This document shows positions 52,261-63,783 of a stretch of DNA of 64,000 bases, one piece after another. This DNA is from Affinibrenneria salicis (GTDB lineage Bacteria > Pseudomonadota > Gammaproteobacteria > Enterobacterales > Enterobacteriaceae). Location of the stretch: NCBI RefSeq assembly GCF_008710095.1, contig NZ_VYKJ01000004.1, positions 124,001-188,000 on the forward strand, in the 5' to 3' direction. A model generated the notes under the pieces. That model worked only from the letters and a program-made list of their open reading frames with translations, had not been told where the DNA came from and did not search any database. The stretch's first letter is position 1; every line of letters starts with the position of its first letter. The position numbers and the translations under genes were made by a program.

Positions 52261-53802
52261 ATGACCCATCCTATTATTGGCCGCCGCCTGCTGCTGGCCG
52301 TCGCCATCGCCGCCGCCACAAGCGCGGCGCCGGCCTGGGCCGCCAAAGATGTCGTTGTCGCGGTAGCGTCAAACTTTACCAGTCTGGATCCCTACGACGC
52401 CAACGACTCGCTGTCGCAGACGGTGGCGAAGTCGTTCTATCAGGGCCTGTTCGGTTTTGATAAGGACATGAAGCTGGTGAACGTACTGGCCGACGGTTAT
52501 CAGGTGAGCGCCGACGGTCGGGTGTATACCATTAAGCTGCATCAGGGGGTGAAGTTCCACGACGGCACGGATTTCAACGCCGACGCGGTGAAGGTCAACC
52601 TCGATCGCGCCAGCAATCCGGAAAACCGGCTGAAGCGCTATAATCTGTTCCGATCGATCGAAAAAACCGAAGTGGTCGATCCGCTCACGGTAAAGGTGAC
52701 CCTCAAAGCGCCGTTCTCCGCCTTCGTCAATAATCTGGCGCACCCGGCGGCGGTCATGATCTCGCCGGCGGCGTTAAAGCAGTACGGCAAGGAGATCGGC
52801 TTCCATCCGGTCGGCACCGGGCCATATCGCTTCGTCACCTGGAACCAGACCGATTACGTCAAGGTGGAAAAATTCAGCGGCTACTGGAAACAGGGGCTGC
52901 CGAAGCTGGACAGCATTACCTGGCGGCCGGTGGTGGATAACAACACTCGCGCGGCGATGCTGCAGACCGGCGAAGCGAACTTTGCGTTCCCCATTCCGTT
53001 CGAACAGGCGAAGCTGCTGGAGAAGAACGACAAGCTGAAGCTGGTGGTTTCGCCGTCGATCCTGCACCGCTACATCAGCTTTAACGTGACGCAGAAACCG
53101 TTCGACGACGTGCGGGTGCGCCAGGCGATCAACTATGCGATTAACAAAGACGCGCTGATCAAAGTCGCGTTCTCCGGCTATGCGGTGCCGTCGGAAGGCC
53201 CGCTGCCGCAGAGCATCGATTATGCGGTGAAATACCAGCCGTGGCCTTACGATCCGGCCAAAGCCCGCGAACTGCTAAAGGAGGCCGGTTATCCGAACGG
53301 TTTCACTACCACGTTGTGGTCGTCGCATAACCACAGTACGGCGCAGAAGGTGCTGCAGTTTACCCAGCAGCAGCTGGCGCAGGTGGGCATCAAAGCGCAG
53401 GTCACCGCTATGGACGCCGGGCAGCGCGCGGCCGAGGTGGAAGGCAAGGGCGTGAAAGAGACCGGCGTGCGGATGTTCTATACCGGCTGGTCGGCATCCA
53501 CCGGCGAGGCCGACTGGGCGCTGTCGCCGTTGTTCTCCACCCCGGCGTGGCCGCCGGCGCAGTTCAATACCGCCTTCTATAGCAATCCGGCGGTCGATGC
53601 GGATCTGGGCAACGCGCTCAAAACCACCAACCGCGAAGAAAAACAGAAGCTGTATAAGGACGCGCAGGATAAGATCTGGGCCGACGCGCCCTGGGCCTTT
53701 CTGGTCACCGAACAGCTGGTTTCCGCGCAAAGCAGCAATCTGAACGGTTTCTACGTGATGCCGGATACGCTGTTTAGTTTTGAAGATGCCGATCTGCAGT
53801 AA
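52261..53802 (+). CDS. gsiB: Glutathione-binding periplasmic protein GsiB
   Basis: 513 aa of SBP family 5. Signal peptide ending [11 protein letters not shown]. The lobes carry [47 protein letters not shown] and [19 protein letters not shown]. It matches E. coli GsiB. It follows gsiA after 25 bp with AAGGAG. A strong intercistronic hairpin follows, which would favour high expression relative to the permeases. Confidence 0.95.
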   Translation: MTHPIIGRRLLLAVAIAAATSAAPAWAAKDVVVAVASNFTSLDPYDANDSLSQTVAKSFYQGLFGFDKDMKLVNVLADGYQVSADGRVYTIKLHQGVKFHDGTDFNADAVKVNLDRASNPENRLKRYNLFRSIEKTEVVDPLTVKVTLKAPFSAFVNNLAHPAAVMISPAALKQYGKEIGFHPVGTGPYRFVTWNQTDYVKVEKFSGYWKQGLPKLDSITWRPVVDNNTRAAMLQTGEANFAFPIPFEQAKLLEKNDKLKLVVSPSILHRYISFNVTQKPFDDVRVRQAINYAINKDALIKVAFSGYAVPSEGPLPQSIDYAVKYQPWPYDPAKARELLKEAGYPNGFTTTLWSSHNHSTAQKVLQFTQQQLAQVGIKAQVTAMDAGQRAAEVEGKGVKETGVRMFYTGWSASTGEADWALSPLFSTPAWPPAQFNTAFYSNPAVDADLGNALKTTNREEKQKLYKDAQDKIWADAPWAFLVTEQLVSAQSSNLNGFYVMPDTLFSFEDADLQ

Positions 53803-53818
53803 ATCGATGCCGTGACGG

Positions 53819-53843
53819 GCCGGAGTGACAATGTCACTCCGGC
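53819..53843 (+). other. Intercistronic hairpin between gsiB and gsiC
   Basis: GCCGGAGTGAC (53819-53829) pairs perfectly with GTCACTCCGGC (53833-53843) around an AAT loop, with no U-tract. Such stems downstream of binding-protein genes usually stabilise the upstream message or attenuate transcription. Confidence 0.7.
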
Positions 53844-53906
53844 TCTGGCCGGCAAAATCAAGATGAAGCGCAAGGGAGAAACGTCTATGCGAATGGATGC
53901 AGACTG

Positions 53907-54827
53907 ATGCTGAGCTATTTTATTAAACGACTGCTGGGGCTGATTCCGACGCTGTTCATCGTGATGGCGCTGGTGTTTTTGTTCGTTCATCTGCTGCCCG
54001 GCGATCCGGCCCGGCTGGCGGCGGGACGCGAGGCGGACGCCGCCGTGATCGCAATGATTCGTCAGGATCTGGGGCTGGATAAGCCGCTGTGGCAGCAATT
54101 TTTTTCTTTCTTCGTCCGCGTGCTGCACGGCGATTTCGGCATCTCGATCGTCTCGAAACGACCGGTGACGGAAGAGATCGCCGTTCGCTTTTTGCCGACG
54201 CTGTGGCTGACGCTCAGCAGCATGGCCTGGTCGGTGCTGTTCGGCATGGCGATCGGCGTGGTGTCGGCGGTCTGGCGCAATGGCTGGCCGGATCGGTTGG
54301 GCATGACGCTGGCGGTGTCCGGCATCTCCTTTCCCTCCTTCGCGCTCGGCATGCTGCTGCTGCAGGTTTTTTCGGTCGAACTGGGCTGGCTGCCGACGGT
54401 CGGCGCCGGCAGCTGGCAGCACTATATTTTACCGTCCATCACCCTCGGCGCCGCGGTGGCGGCGGTGATGGCCCGCTTTACCCGCGCGTCGTTCGTGGAA
54501 GTGATGCAGGAAGACTATATGCGCACCGCGCGCGCTAAAGGGGTGCGCGAATCGCTGGTTGTGGTCAAACACGGGCTGCGCAACGCCATGATCCCGGTCG
54601 TCACCATGATGGGACTGCAGTTCGGTTTTCTGCTCGGCGGATCGATAGTCGTGGAAAAAGTGTTTAACTGGCCAGGGCTGGGACGGCTACTGGTCGATTC
54701 GGTGGAAATGCGTGATTATCCGGTGATTCAGGCCGAAGTACTGCTGTTTTCCCTCGAATTTATTCTGATTAACCTGCTGGTGGATATGCTGTACGCCGCG
54801 ATTAATCCCGCCATCCGTTACAGGTAA
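53907..54827 (+). CDS. gsiC: Glutathione importer permease GsiC
   Basis: 306 aa DppB/OppB-type permease with six membrane helices. It has the EAA-like loop [24 protein letters not shown] (split) and the end [23 protein letters not shown]. Very close to E. coli GsiC. The start overlaps a six-codon upstream ORF (53887-53907, MRMDAD, with AAGGGAGAA before it) as TGATG, so it may depend on coupled re-initiation. Confidence 0.95.
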   Translation: MLSYFIKRLLGLIPTLFIVMALVFLFVHLLPGDPARLAAGREADAAVIAMIRQDLGLDKPLWQQFFSFFVRVLHGDFGISIVSKRPVTEEIAVRFLPTLWLTLSSMAWSVLFGMAIGVVSAVWRNGWPDRLGMTLAVSGISFPSFALGMLLLQVFSVELGWLPTVGAGSWQHYILPSITLGAAVAAVMARFTRASFVEVMQEDYMRTARAKGVRESLVVVKHGLRNAMIPVVTMMGLQFGFLLGGSIVVEKVFNWPGLGRLLVDSVEMRDYPVIQAEVLLFSLEFILINLLVDMLYAAINPAIRYR

Positions 54828-54836
54828 GGGAAGAGC

Positions 54837-55742
54837 ATGAAAAACTGGCGACGTGAAGCCAGCCTGGCGGCGCTACCGGTCGTGCGTCAGGAACACATCC
54901 GCACGCCGTGGCGCGAATTCTGGCGTCGTTTTCGCCGGCAGCGCGTGGCGCTGCTGGCCGGCGGCTTTGTGCTACTGCTGTGCCTGCTGGCGCTGCTGGC
55001 GCCGTGGCTGGTGCCGTACGACGCGGAAAATTATTTCGACTATGAGCGGCTCAACGAGGGGCCGTCGCTGGTGCACTGGCTCGGCGTGGATTCGCTGGGA
55101 CGGGACATTTTCAGCCGTATTGTGCTGGGCGCGCGCATTTCTCTCGCCTCCGGCATTTTGTCGGTGCTGGCCGGCATGCTGATCGGCACCGCGCTGGGTC
55201 TGCTGGCCGGCTATTATGAGGGCTGGTGGGATCGTCTGATCATGCGCGTCTGCGATGTGCTGTTCGCTTTTCCCGGCATTCTGCTGGCGATCGCCGTGGT
55301 GGCGATTATGGGCAGCGGTATGGCCAATGTGATTATCGCGGTGGCGATCTTCAGCGTTCCGGCGTTCGCCCGTCTGGTGCGCGGCAATACGCTGGTGCTC
55401 AAGCACCAGACCTTTATCGAGGCGGCGCGCAGCATCGGCGCGCCGGACCGGACCATCATCATTCGTCATATTCTGCCGGGCACCATTTCTTCCATCGTGG
55501 TCTACTTTTCGATGCGTATCGGGATGTCGATCATTACCGCCGCCAGCCTGTCCTTTCTGGGGCTGGGCGCGCAGCCGCCGACGCCGGAGTGGGGCGCGAT
55601 GCTCAACGAGGCGCGCTCGGATATGGTGATCGCGCCGCACGTGGCGTTGTTCCCCAGCCTGGCGATCTTCCTTACCGTGCTGGCTTTCAACCTGCTGGGC
55701 GACGGTCTGCGCGACGCCCTCGACCCGAAGCTCAAGGAGTAG
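54837..55742 (+). CDS. gsiD: Glutathione importer permease GsiD
   Basis: 301 aa DppC/OppC-type permease. N-terminal cytoplasmic segment with [21 protein letters not shown], six membrane helices, EAA loop [23 protein letters not shown] and the end [16 protein letters not shown]. It starts 9 bp after gsiC behind AAGGGAAG. Last gene of gsiABCD. Confidence 0.95.
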   Translation: MKNWRREASLAALPVVRQEHIRTPWREFWRRFRRQRVALLAGGFVLLLCLLALLAPWLVPYDAENYFDYERLNEGPSLVHWLGVDSLGRDIFSRIVLGARISLASGILSVLAGMLIGTALGLLAGYYEGWWDRLIMRVCDVLFAFPGILLAIAVVAIMGSGMANVIIAVAIFSVPAFARLVRGNTLVLKHQTFIEAARSIGAPDRTIIIRHILPGTISSIVVYFSMRIGMSIITAASLSFLGLGAQPPTPEWGAMLNEARSDMVIAPHVALFPSLAIFLTVLAFNLLGDGLRDALDPKLKE

Positions 55743-55770
55743 CGCGCGGCGGCGGATGTTAAGCAAATGG

Positions 55771-55805
55771 ATGTAAACGTTTTCTTTCCTGTGACGCAAT
55801 TCACG
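55771..55805. promoter_or_regulatory. GalS/GalR operator and CRP site upstream of galS
   Basis: ATGTAAACGTTTTCTT (55771-55786) fits the GalR/GalS operator pattern with the central AANCGNTT. It is followed directly by a CRP-like TGTGA-CGCAAT-TCACG (55790-55805). The pair is repeated upstream of mglB, so galS is probably cAMP-CRP activated and autoregulated. Confidence 0.7.
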
Positions 55806-55870
55806 CAGCGCGCCGGGGGAAGCGGGTAGGATAGCAACACGACTTACCAGCCCGCAGCAGGATGTGTTAT

Positions 55871-56908
55871 ATGGCCCCTGTTCCCCCGATTACCATCCGC
55901 GATGTGGCAAAGCGCGCGGGTGTTTCCGTGGCAACCGTTTCCCGGGTGCTGAACGACAGCGCTATTGCCCGTCCGGCGACGCGCGAGCTGGTGCTGCAGG
56001 CGGCGGCGGATTTGGGCTACCGGCCTAACGCCAATGCCCAGGCGCTGGCGACCCAGAGCAGCGATACGCTGGGCGTGGTGGTGATGGACGTTTCCGATCC
56101 CTTCTTCGGCGCGCTGGTCAAAGCGGTCGACAACGTGGCGCAGCGCCGCCATAAGTACCTGTTAATCGGCAACAGCTATCACCAGGCGGATAAAGAGCGG
56201 CACGCCATTGAGGTGCTGATCCGCCAGCGCTGCAATGCCCTGATTGTGCACGCTAAAGCGCTCGGCGACGACGAGCTGGCGGCGTTTCTCGATCAGGTGC
56301 CGGGCATGGTGCTGATTAATCGAATCATTCCTGGCTACCAGCATCGCTGCGTCGGGCTGGATAACCTCAGCGGCGCGCACATGGCGATGCGCCTGCTGCT
56401 GGCGCACGGCCACCGGCGCATCGGCTATCTCGGCTCCAGCCACGCCATCGAAGATGAGCAACAGCGGCAGCGGGGCTACCTGCAGGCGCTGGCTGAGGAA
56501 GGCATCACGCCGGTCGACGGCTGGCGCGCTTACGGCGCGCCGAGTCTGCAGGGCGGCGAGGCGGCGATGGTGGAGCTATTGAGCCGCAACCTCAATCTGA
56601 GCGCGGTATTCGCCTACAATGACGCGATGGCCGTCGGCGCCATCGCGGTGCTGAAAGAAAACGCTATCAGCCTGCCGCAGCAGTTCTCCCTGGTGGGGTT
56701 CGACGATATTCCCATCGCTCGCTACGCCAGCCCCGGCCTGACCACGGTCCGTTATCCGATTGTTTCTATGGCGACGCTCGCTACCGAACTGGCGTTGAAA
56801 GGCGCGGCTGGCCTGCTGGAGCCGCACGCCAGTCATCTGTTTATGCCGACGCTGGTGCGCCGTCATTCGGTGGCGCCCTGGCAAAATGAGGCGTCCGTCA
56901 CTCTCTGA
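55871..56908 (+). CDS. galS: Galactose-responsive repressor GalS
   Basis: 345 aa LacI-family repressor. Start taken at ATG 55871 after AGCAGGA; an ATG three codons earlier is possible. Helix-turn-helix [20 protein letters not shown], hinge [13 protein letters not shown], then a galactose-binding core ([36 protein letters not shown]-like [37 protein letters not shown]). Position directly upstream of mglB favours GalS over GalR. Confidence 0.93.
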   Translation: MAPVPPITIRDVAKRAGVSVATVSRVLNDSAIARPATRELVLQAAADLGYRPNANAQALATQSSDTLGVVVMDVSDPFFGALVKAVDNVAQRRHKYLLIGNSYHQADKERHAIEVLIRQRCNALIVHAKALGDDELAAFLDQVPGMVLINRIIPGYQHRCVGLDNLSGAHMAMRLLLAHGHRRIGYLGSSHAIEDEQQRQRGYLQALAEEGITPVDGWRAYGAPSLQGGEAAMVELLSRNLNLSAVFAYNDAMAVGAIAVLKENAISLPQQFSLVGFDDIPIARYASPGLTTVRYPIVSMATLATELALKGAAGLLEPHASHLFMPTLVRRHSVAPWQNEASVTL

Positions 56909-56918
56909 CGATTTGATT

Positions 56919-56954
56919 CCATGTAACCGTTTTCAAACTGTGAGAATATTCACA
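56919..56954. promoter_or_regulatory. mglBAC promoter: GalS operator and CRP site
   Basis: ATGTAACCGTTTTCAA (56921-56936) matches the GalS/GalR operator. The adjacent CRP site is a perfect palindrome, TGTGA-GAATAT-TCACA (56939-56954). The leader to the mglB start is then about 200 nt long. Confidence 0.8.
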
Positions 56955-57168
56955 GAATGTTAACATCGCACCCTCTATGCTCAGGTCATTTCCGGCGCCA
57001 GGCGGCCATCGGCCACCACGACGGGCCAGCCGGCCGGAAGTTTACGCTGACGCAGCATGATACGAAACGAGGTTACGTCAGGGATGAACGGGCTATGTCG
57101 TTGACTGCCGCTTTGTCGACGGCTGGCTTCATCATAGCGGGAACGACCCTACACATCGGAGAAATACA

Positions 57169-58161
57169 ATGAATAAAAAGGTTTTCACCCTGGCCGCGCT
57201 GGCCGCCTGCATGCTGTCTGGCGTGTCCGCCCAGGCCGAGACCCGAATTGGCGTCACGGTCTATAAATACGACGATAATTTTATGTCGGTGGTGCGCAAG
57301 GCGATCGAACAGGACGCCAAAGCGTCCCCGGATGTTACGCTGCTGATGAATGACTCGCAGAATGATCAGTCCAAACAGAACGACCAGATCGATGTGCTGA
57401 TCGCCAAAGGCGTGAAGGCGCTGGCGATCAACCTGGTCGATCCGGCGGCGGCGCCGGTGGTCATCGATAAGGCGCGCGCCAACGAAGTGCCGATTGTGTT
57501 TTACAACAAGGAGCCTTCCCGTCAGGCGATGGATAGCTACGACAAGGTCTGGTATGTCGGTACCGATTCGAAAGAATCCGGCGTGATTCAGGGGCAGTTA
57601 ATCGCTAAACACTGGCACGCCAGCCCGGCCTGGGACCTGAACAAAGACGGTCAGATTCAGTTTGTGCTGCTGAAGGGCGAACCGGGCCATCCCGACGCCG
57701 AAGCGCGCACCACCTACGTCATCCGTACCCTGAATGATTCGGGCATCAAAACGCAGCAGCTGCAGCTGGATACCGCGATGTGGGATACCGCGCAGGCGAA
57801 AGACAAAATGGACGCCTGGCTGTCCGGGCCGAACGCCGGCAAGATCGAAGTGGTGATCGCCAACAACGACGCGATGGCGATGGGGGCGGTAGAGGCGCTG
57901 AAGGCGCATAACAAGGCCAGTATTCCGGTGTTCGGCGTCGACGCGCTGCCTGAGGCGCTGGCGATGGTGAAATCCGGCGCAATGGCCGGTACGGTGCTGA
58001 ACGATGCTGAAAACCAGGCCAAAGCCACCTTCGGGCTGGCGAAGAATCTGGCGAACGGCAAAGCGGTGACCGAAGGGCTGACTTACACCATCTCCAATAA
58101 AGTGGTGCGCATCCCCTATATCGGCGTGGATAAAGACAATCTGTCGCAGTTCGTTAAATAA
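57169..58161 (+). CDS. mglB: D-galactose/methyl-galactoside-binding protein MglB
   Basis: 330 aa. Signal peptide ends SAQAETRIG. The mature protein matches E. coli Mgl[50 protein letters not shown], and the calcium-binding loop DLNKDGQIQ near residue 155. It delivers galactose or glucose to MglAC and in E. coli also to the Trg chemoreceptor. GGAGAAATACA precedes the start. Confidence 0.96.
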   Translation: MNKKVFTLAALAACMLSGVSAQAETRIGVTVYKYDDNFMSVVRKAIEQDAKASPDVTLLMNDSQNDQSKQNDQIDVLIAKGVKALAINLVDPAAAPVVIDKARANEVPIVFYNKEPSRQAMDSYDKVWYVGTDSKESGVIQGQLIAKHWHASPAWDLNKDGQIQFVLLKGEPGHPDAEARTTYVIRTLNDSGIKTQQLQLDTAMWDTAQAKDKMDAWLSGPNAGKIEVVIANNDAMAMGAVEALKAHNKASIPVFGVDALPEALAMVKSGAMAGTVLNDAENQAKATFGLAKNLANGKAVTEGLTYTISNKVVRIPYIGVDKDNLSQFVK

Positions 58162-58274
58162 GACCTGAAATCAGCCCGATACGTTTTCGGACGCGTCCGG
58201 AGCGAATGAGCGCAGTTCGCGCCGCCGGAATGGTAACGGCAAACGTCAGACTATTTATGCTACCCAATGGGCTT

Positions 58275-58306
58275 CAGGCGGCGCGGGCTAACGCTTTCGC
58301 CGCCTG
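58275..58306 (+). other. Intercistronic hairpin between mglB and mglA
   Basis: CAGGCGGCG (58275-58283) pairs perfectly with CGCCGCCTG (58298-58306) over a 14-nt loop. No U-tract follows, so it more likely protects the mglB message or partially attenuates transcription than terminates it. Confidence 0.65.
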
Positions 58307-58339
58307 GCGGCCCCGGAACCAACACAGCCAGGTGCAGCT

Positions 58340-59848
58340 ATGGCCGATAACGCGCGTGAGTATTTGCTGGAAATGACCAATATTAATAAGTCATTCCCCG
58401 GCGTTAAAGCGTTGATTGATGTTAATCTGCGCGTTCGCCCCCATTCGATTCATGCCTTAATGGGGGAGAACGGCGCGGGTAAATCAACATTATTAAAATG
58501 TTTATTTGGCATTTATAAAAAAGATTCCGGCAGTATTGTTTTTCTCGGCCAGGATGTGGAATTTAAAAGCGCGAAGGAAGCGCTGGAACACGGCGTTTCC
58601 ATGGTGCATCAGGAGTTGAACCTGGTATTACAGCGCACCGTGATGGACAATATGTGGCTCGGCCGCTATCCGACCAAAGGCCTGTTTGTCGATCAGGACA
58701 AAATGTATCAGGACACCCGCGCCATATTCGATGAACTGGATATTGATATCGATCCGCGCGATAAAGTCGGCTCGCTGTCGGTGTCGCAGATGCAGATGAT
58801 CGAAATCGCCCGGGCTTTTTCCTATAACGCGCAAATCGTTATTATGGACGAGCCCACATCGTCATTAACCGAAAAAGAAGTGAACCATCTGTTCACCATT
58901 ATTCGTAAATTAAAACAGCGCGGCTGCGGCATTGTTTATATTTCGCATAAGATGGAGGAAATTTTCCAGCTGTGCGATGAGATTACCATTCTGCGCGACG
59001 GCCAATGGATCGCCACTCAGCCGCTGGCCGGGCTGGATATGGATAAGATCATCGCCATGATGGTGGGGCGTTCGCTCAGCCAGCGTTTCCCGGACCGGCA
59101 GAATGCGCCGGGCGAGGTGATCCTGCAGGTGAAAAACCTGACGTCGCTGCGCCAGCCGTCGATCCGCGACGTGTCGTTCGATCTGCATCAGGGCGAAATC
59201 CTCGGTATCGCCGGGCTGGTCGGCGCCAGACGCACCGATATCGTGGAAACGCTGTTCGGCATTCGCGAAAAAGTAACCGGCACGATAAAACTGCGCGGCA
59301 AACCGATCAAGAATCATAGCGCCAACGAAGCGATTAATAATGGCTTCGCGCTGGTGACGGAAGAGCGTCGCTCAACCGGTATATATGCCTATCTGGATAT
59401 CGGTTTTAATTCCCTGATCGCCAATATTCGCCATTACAAAAATAAGATCGGCCTGTTGGATAACTCGCGCATGAAAAGCGATACCCAATGGGTTATCGAC
59501 GCCATGCGGGTAAAAACGCCGGGCCAGCGCACCACCATCGGTTCGCTGTCCGGCGGCAATCAGCAAAAGGTGATTATCGGCCGCTGGCTGTTGACCCAGC
59601 CGGAAATACTGATGCTCGATGAACCGACGCGCGGTATCGACGTCGGCGCAAAGTTTGAAATTTATCAGTTAATGACCGAGCTGGCGAAGAAAGGTAAGGG
59701 GATCATTATTATCTCTTCCGAAATGCCGGAGCTGTTGGGTATTACCGATCGCATCCTGGTGATGAGCAATGGTTTGGTGGCGGGCATCGTGAATACCAAA
59801 GAGACCTCGCAAAACGAAATATTACGGCTGGCATCTCTGCACCTCTAA
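58340..59848 (+). CDS. mglA: Galactose ABC importer ATPase MglA
   Basis: 502 aa with two ABC domains. The first has an intact Walker A ([13 protein letters not shown]), signature [14 protein letters not shown] and Walker [12 protein letters not shown]. The second has the degenerate Walker A ([12 protein letters not shown]) normal for this family, and signature [15 protein letters not shown] with [10 protein letters not shown]. It powers MglBC. Confidence 0.96.
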   Translation: MADNAREYLLEMTNINKSFPGVKALIDVNLRVRPHSIHALMGENGAGKSTLLKCLFGIYKKDSGSIVFLGQDVEFKSAKEALEHGVSMVHQELNLVLQRTVMDNMWLGRYPTKGLFVDQDKMYQDTRAIFDELDIDIDPRDKVGSLSVSQMQMIEIARAFSYNAQIVIMDEPTSSLTEKEVNHLFTIIRKLKQRGCGIVYISHKMEEIFQLCDEITILRDGQWIATQPLAGLDMDKIIAMMVGRSLSQRFPDRQNAPGEVILQVKNLTSLRQPSIRDVSFDLHQGEILGIAGLVGARRTDIVETLFGIREKVTGTIKLRGKPIKNHSANEAINNGFALVTEERRSTGIYAYLDIGFNSLIANIRHYKNKIGLLDNSRMKSDTQWVIDAMRVKTPGQRTTIGSLSGGNQQKVIIGRWLLTQPEILMLDEPTRGIDVGAKFEIYQLMTELAKKGKGIIIISSEMPELLGITDRILVMSNGLVAGIVNTKETSQNEILRLASLHL

Positions 59849-59859
59849 GGAACGTGATT

Positions 59860-60870
59860 ATGAACGCGCTAAATAAAAAAACTTTGTTCACCTATTTCAA
59901 AGAGGGTGGCATTTATGTGGTGTTGCTGGTACTGCTGGCAATTATTATTATCCAGGATCCGACATTTTTAAGTTTAATGAATCTGAGCAACATCCTTACT
60001 CAGTCTTCGGTGCGCATCATCATCGCGCTGGGCGTGGCCGGGCTGATCGTCACCCAGGGGACCGACCTGTCCGCCGGGCGTCAGGTGGGGCTGGCGGCGG
60101 TGGTGGCGGCGACGCTGCTGCAGTCGATGGATAACGTCAATAAGGTGTTCCCGCAGATGGGCACCTGGTCGATTCCGTTGGTGATCCTGCTGGTGTGCGC
60201 CATCGGCGCGATCATCGGTCTGGTGAACGGCCTGATTATCGCCTATCTCAACGTGACGCCGTTTATCACCACCCTCGGCACGATGATCATCGTGTATGGC
60301 ATTAACTCGCTGTACTACGATTCGGTGGGCGCGTCGCCGGTGGCCGGTTTCGATCAGCAGTTCTCCGCATTTGCCCAGGGGTTCCTGCGGTTCGGCGACT
60401 TTAAGCTATCCTATATTACCTTCTACGCCATTATCGCCACCGTTTTCGTCTGGATCCTGTGGAATAAAACGCGCTTCGGCAAGAATATCTTCGCTATCGG
60501 CGGTAACCCGGAAGCGGCGAAGGTTTCCGGCGTCAACGTGCCGCTGAACCTGATCATGGTTTACGCGCTGTCCGGCGTTTTCTATGCCTTCGGCGGCCTG
60601 CTGGAAGCCGGGCGCATCGGCAGCGCCACCAATAACCTCGGTTTCATGTATGAACTGGACGCCATCGCCGCCTGCGTGGTGGGCGGGGTATCGTTCGCCG
60701 GCGGGGTCGGTACGGTGCTGGGGGTGGTGACCGGGGTGATTATCTTTACCGTCATCAACTACGGTTTGACCTATATCGGCATCAACCCGTACTGGCAGTA
60801 TATCATTAAGGGCAGCATTATTATCTTCGCCGTAGCGCTGGATTCGCTGAAGTATGCGCGCAAGAAATAA
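59860..60870 (+). CDS. mglC: Galactose ABC importer permease MglC
   Basis: 336 aa from ATG 59860 after AAGGA, equal in length to E. coli MglC; a GTG at 59854 is less likely. About ten membrane helices; VTQGTDLSAGRQVGLAAVVA and FAIGGNPEAAKVSGVNV are characteristic. It lies 11 bp after mglA and is the last gene of the operon. Confidence 0.96.
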   Translation: MNALNKKTLFTYFKEGGIYVVLLVLLAIIIIQDPTFLSLMNLSNILTQSSVRIIIALGVAGLIVTQGTDLSAGRQVGLAAVVAATLLQSMDNVNKVFPQMGTWSIPLVILLVCAIGAIIGLVNGLIIAYLNVTPFITTLGTMIIVYGINSLYYDSVGASPVAGFDQQFSAFAQGFLRFGDFKLSYITFYAIIATVFVWILWNKTRFGKNIFAIGGNPEAAKVSGVNVPLNLIMVYALSGVFYAFGGLLEAGRIGSATNNLGFMYELDAIAACVVGGVSFAGGVGTVLGVVTGVIIFTVINYGLTYIGINPYWQYIIKGSIIIFAVALDSLKYARKK

Positions 60871-60894
60871 TGCTCTCCTTGCGCCATAGTGTTA

Positions 60895-60921
60895 ACAGAC
60901 CCGGCCTTGCGCCGGGTCTGT
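60895..60921. terminator. Hairpin between mglC and maeA
   Basis: ACAGACCCGGC pairs perfectly with GCCGGGTCTGT around CTTGC-type loop bases, between the convergent stops of mglC and maeA. The T-tract is poor on either strand, so efficiency is uncertain. Confidence 0.65.
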
Positions 60922-60933
60922 GTCGTTAGCGGC

Positions 60934-62631
60934 TCAGAACGAGGTGCGCTTGTAGCTGCGGTACTGCGGCTGCCAGAAGTTGTGCGCGATGGCCTTATTC
61001 AGCGCATCGGCCGACGTCACGACCGCCACGCCCTGCAGCTGGGCGGCTTTACCCACCTCCAGCGCGATGCGTTTCGACACCTCCTGAATACTGGACAGAT
61101 CCGGCATCAGCGCGCCTTCGCCGTCGTTGGCCAGCGGCGAACAGTCGGCCAGCGAGCGGCTGGCGGCCATCAGCATGCCGTCGGTGATACGACGAGCGCC
61201 GGAGGCCAGCACGCCCAGCCCCACGCCCGGGAAGATATAGGAGTTATTGCACTGGGCGATGGGGTACAGCTTGCCCTGATAATTAACCGGCGCGAACGGA
61301 CTGCCGGTGGCGACCAGCGCGGCGCCGTCGGTCCAGCGAATAATATCTTCCGGCCGGGCCTCGACGCGCGAAGTCGGGTTGGACAGCGGCATGACGATCG
61401 GGCGCGGGCAATGGCGGTGCATTTCGCGGATAATCTCTTCCGTGAACAGGCCCGGTTGACCGGAGACGCCGATCAGCACGGTCGGTTTGGCGTTGCGCAC
61501 CACATCCAGCAGCGAGATCGCGTCGCTGGTGATATCCCATTCGCTCAGGCTGTCGCTTTTCTGCACCAGGCTACTCTGAAAATCGAGCAGGTTCGGCAAT
61601 TTGTCGGTCAGCAGACCGAAGCGGTCGACCATAAAGACCTTGCCGCGCGCCTCTTCCTCGCTCAGCCCTTCCGATTTCATCTGCGCGATAATCTGTTCGG
61701 CAATGCCGCAGCCGGCGGAGCCGGCGCCGAGGAACGCGACGGTCTGGTCGCGCAGGCGGCAGCCCGCCGCGCGGCTGGCGGCGATCAGGCTGCCGATCGC
61801 CACGGCGGCGGTGCCCTGAATATCATCGTTAAAGCAGCAGATCTCGTCGCGATAGCGTTTCAGCAGCGGCGTGGCGTTCTTCTGCGCGAAGTCTTCAAAC
61901 TGCAGCAGTACGTTGGGCCAGCGACGTTTCACCGCCTGGATGAACTCATCGACGAACGCATAGTATTCGTCGTCGGCGATGCGCGGGTTGCGCCAGCCCA
62001 TATACAGCGGATCATTCAGGCGCTGCGGGTTATTGGTGCCCACGTCCAGCACCACCGGCAGGGTATAGGCCGGGCTGATGCCGCCGCAGGCGGTATAAAG
62101 CGACAGCTTGCCGATCGGGATCCCCATGCCGCCGATGCCCTGGTCGCCGAGGCCGAGAATACGCTCGCCGTCCGTCACCACAATGACTTTAACGTTCTGT
62201 TTGGTGGCGTTTTGCAGCATGTCATCGATGTGCGCCCGGTTCGGGTAGGAGATAAACAGACCGCGCGCCCGGCGATAGATGTCGGAGAAGTGCTCGCAGG
62301 CTTCGCCTACCGTCGGGGTGTAGATGATCGGCATCATCTCATTGAGATGGCCGTCCAGCAGGCGGTAGAACAGCGTTTCATTGGTATCCTGGATATTGCG
62401 CAGATACACATGCTTCTCAATATCGTTTTTAAATTCCTGAAACTGGCGCCAGGCGCGTTCCGCCTGTTCCTCAATGGTTTCCACCGCTTCGGGCAGCAGA
62501 CCGCGCAGGTTAAACGTCGCGCGTTCCTCTTCGGTAAAAGCGCTGCCTTTGTTCAGTAGGGGAAATTCGAGCAGAATCGGGCCGGCGTAGGGGATATAGA
62601 GGGGGCGTTTACTTTCGTATTCTAATTCCAT
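60934..62631 (-). CDS. maeA: NAD-dependent malic enzyme MaeA (SfcA)
   Basis: 565 aa. Oxidative decarboxylation of malate to pyruvate with NAD+. The N-terminal domain has [20 protein letters not shown] (catalytic Tyr), then [23 protein letters not shown], a metal-binding EDFAQKNA with [13 protein letters not shown], and the NAD-binding [13 protein letters not shown]. Matches E. coli MaeA (565 aa). Confidence 0.96.
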   Translation of the reverse strand: MELEYESKRPLYIPYAGPILLEFPLLNKGSAFTEEERATFNLRGLLPEAVETIEEQAERAWRQFQEFKNDIEKHVYLRNIQDTNETLFYRLLDGHLNEMMPIIYTPTVGEACEHFSDIYRRARGLFISYPNRAHIDDMLQNATKQNVKVIVVTDGERILGLGDQGIGGMGIPIGKLSLYTACGGISPAYTLPVVLDVGTNNPQRLNDPLYMGWRNPRIADDEYYAFVDEFIQAVKRRWPNVLLQFEDFAQKNATPLLKRYRDEICCFNDDIQGTAAVAIGSLIAASRAAGCRLRDQTVAFLGAGSAGCGIAEQIIAQMKSEGLSEEEARGKVFMVDRFGLLTDKLPNLLDFQSSLVQKSDSLSEWDITSDAISLLDVVRNAKPTVLIGVSGQPGLFTEEIIREMHRHCPRPIVMPLSNPTSRVEARPEDIIRWTDGAALVATGSPFAPVNYQGKLYPIAQCNNSYIFPGVGLGVLASGARRITDGMLMAASRSLADCSPLANDGEGALMPDLSSIQEVSKRIALEVGKAAQLQGVAVVTSADALNKAIAHNFWQPQYRSYKRTSF

Positions 62632-62766
62632 GGTTTTATTTTACCTTTCGGGACAACAGAGACAAACGTTAAGCCGGATCTTAGAAGACCTGCAAAATAT
62701 GTACAGAATTTGTTAATTAAAATAATTACATATGCTTGCCTGCCGATCTTTCTCGCCGCTATCCGA

Positions 62767-63669
62767 TTAAATCTGCTTATTGATCAAGCGTCGTTCAACC
62801 TGCTCACAGCCCAGCGCCCGCAGCGTATCGCGGGTAGCCGGCCACTGCGTCAGGGCGGCGTCGGCTTGTTCAACCAGCACCGCCCGCCGGATAGCGCTCA
62901 GGTCGCCCTGGCGCATATTCATCAGGATCAGCGCGGCCTGCAGCGGCGGCAGGCTGGGGTTGAAGGCGGCGTTTTCCGCATAGCGGCCGCAGTAGATATT
63001 GCCCTGCCGATCCTCCAGCGCCACGCCGCTGTGCGCCCCGCTATACGGCGCGTGACTGCGGCAGGCGGCGGTCAGCGCGGCCTGCGCCAGCGGGGCGCCG
63101 TCGTCGTCGGCCAGTCGGTATGCGTGTTGCACCTCGTCCATCAGCAGGGTGTCGATGGCCAGATCGCCCGGCCCAAAGGCGTCCGGCAAGTAGTGGCCGA
63201 GCAGGGCGGCGGGCCGACCGGGCAGATGAATATGCAACTGCCCGGCGCCTCTCAGCTCATTCATAAACTGGCGACAGTGCCCGCATGGCGTGTAGTTGAC
63301 GGTGACGGCGATCAGCTGCTTTTCGTTTTGCAGCCAGGCGTGGGTGATCGCGCTCTGTTCCGCATGCACCGTTTGCTGCAGCGGCGCGCCGGAAAATTCC
63401 ATATTGGCGCCGAAATAGATATTGCCGCTGCGGCCGTGCGCGATGGCGCCGACCTGAAACGCGGAGATCGGCGCCAGCGCGCAGGCGGCCGCCAGCGGCA
63501 GCAGACTAAAAGCCAGCGCTTCGCGCTGCAGGCCGCTGGCCTGACACAGCAGGTCGACCTGCCCGGCGCTGAACGCGGCGGTAAAAGACGCTGCGTGCAG
63601 CATCGGCGCCAGCGCGGACCGCAGCGCGGCGGGCAACTGTTCAAAAGCAGACTGGAAACGCGGGTGCAT
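62767..63669 (-). CDS. cdd: Cytidine deaminase Cdd
   Basis: 300 aa, two-domain enterobacterial type. The zinc and catalytic site is in [15 protein letters not shown] (His, catalytic Glu) and [15 protein letters not shown] (two Cys). The C-terminal domain ([34 protein letters not shown]) is a degenerate repeat. It converts cytidine and deoxycytidine to uridine forms. In E. coli cdd also lies near mglBAC, with sanA and yeiS between; those two genes are absent here and maeA is present instead. Confidence 0.95.
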   Translation of the reverse strand: MHPRFQSAFEQLPAALRSALAPMLHAASFTAAFSAGQVDLLCQASGLQREALAFSLLPLAAACALAPISAFQVGAIAHGRSGNIYFGANMEFSGAPLQQTVHAEQSAITHAWLQNEKQLIAVTVNYTPCGHCRQFMNELRGAGQLHIHLPGRPAALLGHYLPDAFGPGDLAIDTLLMDEVQHAYRLADDDGAPLAQAALTAACRSHAPYSGAHSGVALEDRQGNIYCGRYAENAAFNPSLPPLQAALILMNMRQGDLSAIRRAVLVEQADAALTQWPATRDTLRALGCEQVERRLINKQI

Positions 63670-63783
63670 CGTGACTCACTCCTTCAGCATGGCGTGGACG
63701 GGGAACCGCAACGGCCGGCCTGCGCTCGGCAGCGCGCAACGATTTATTCGCCATAGTCGTGCCCGTCCCGCGAATTATCAGGG

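Noticed and set aside
60889..62559. 556-codon plus-strand ORF opposite maeA
   Set aside because: It is the antisense shadow of a fully conserved malic enzyme in GC-rich DNA. It shows no family motif and starts inside the intergenic hairpin.
62710..63756. 348-codon plus-strand ORF opposite cdd
   Set aside because: Antisense of cdd; composition is Gln/Arg-rich as expected from the reverse frame of a GC-rich gene.
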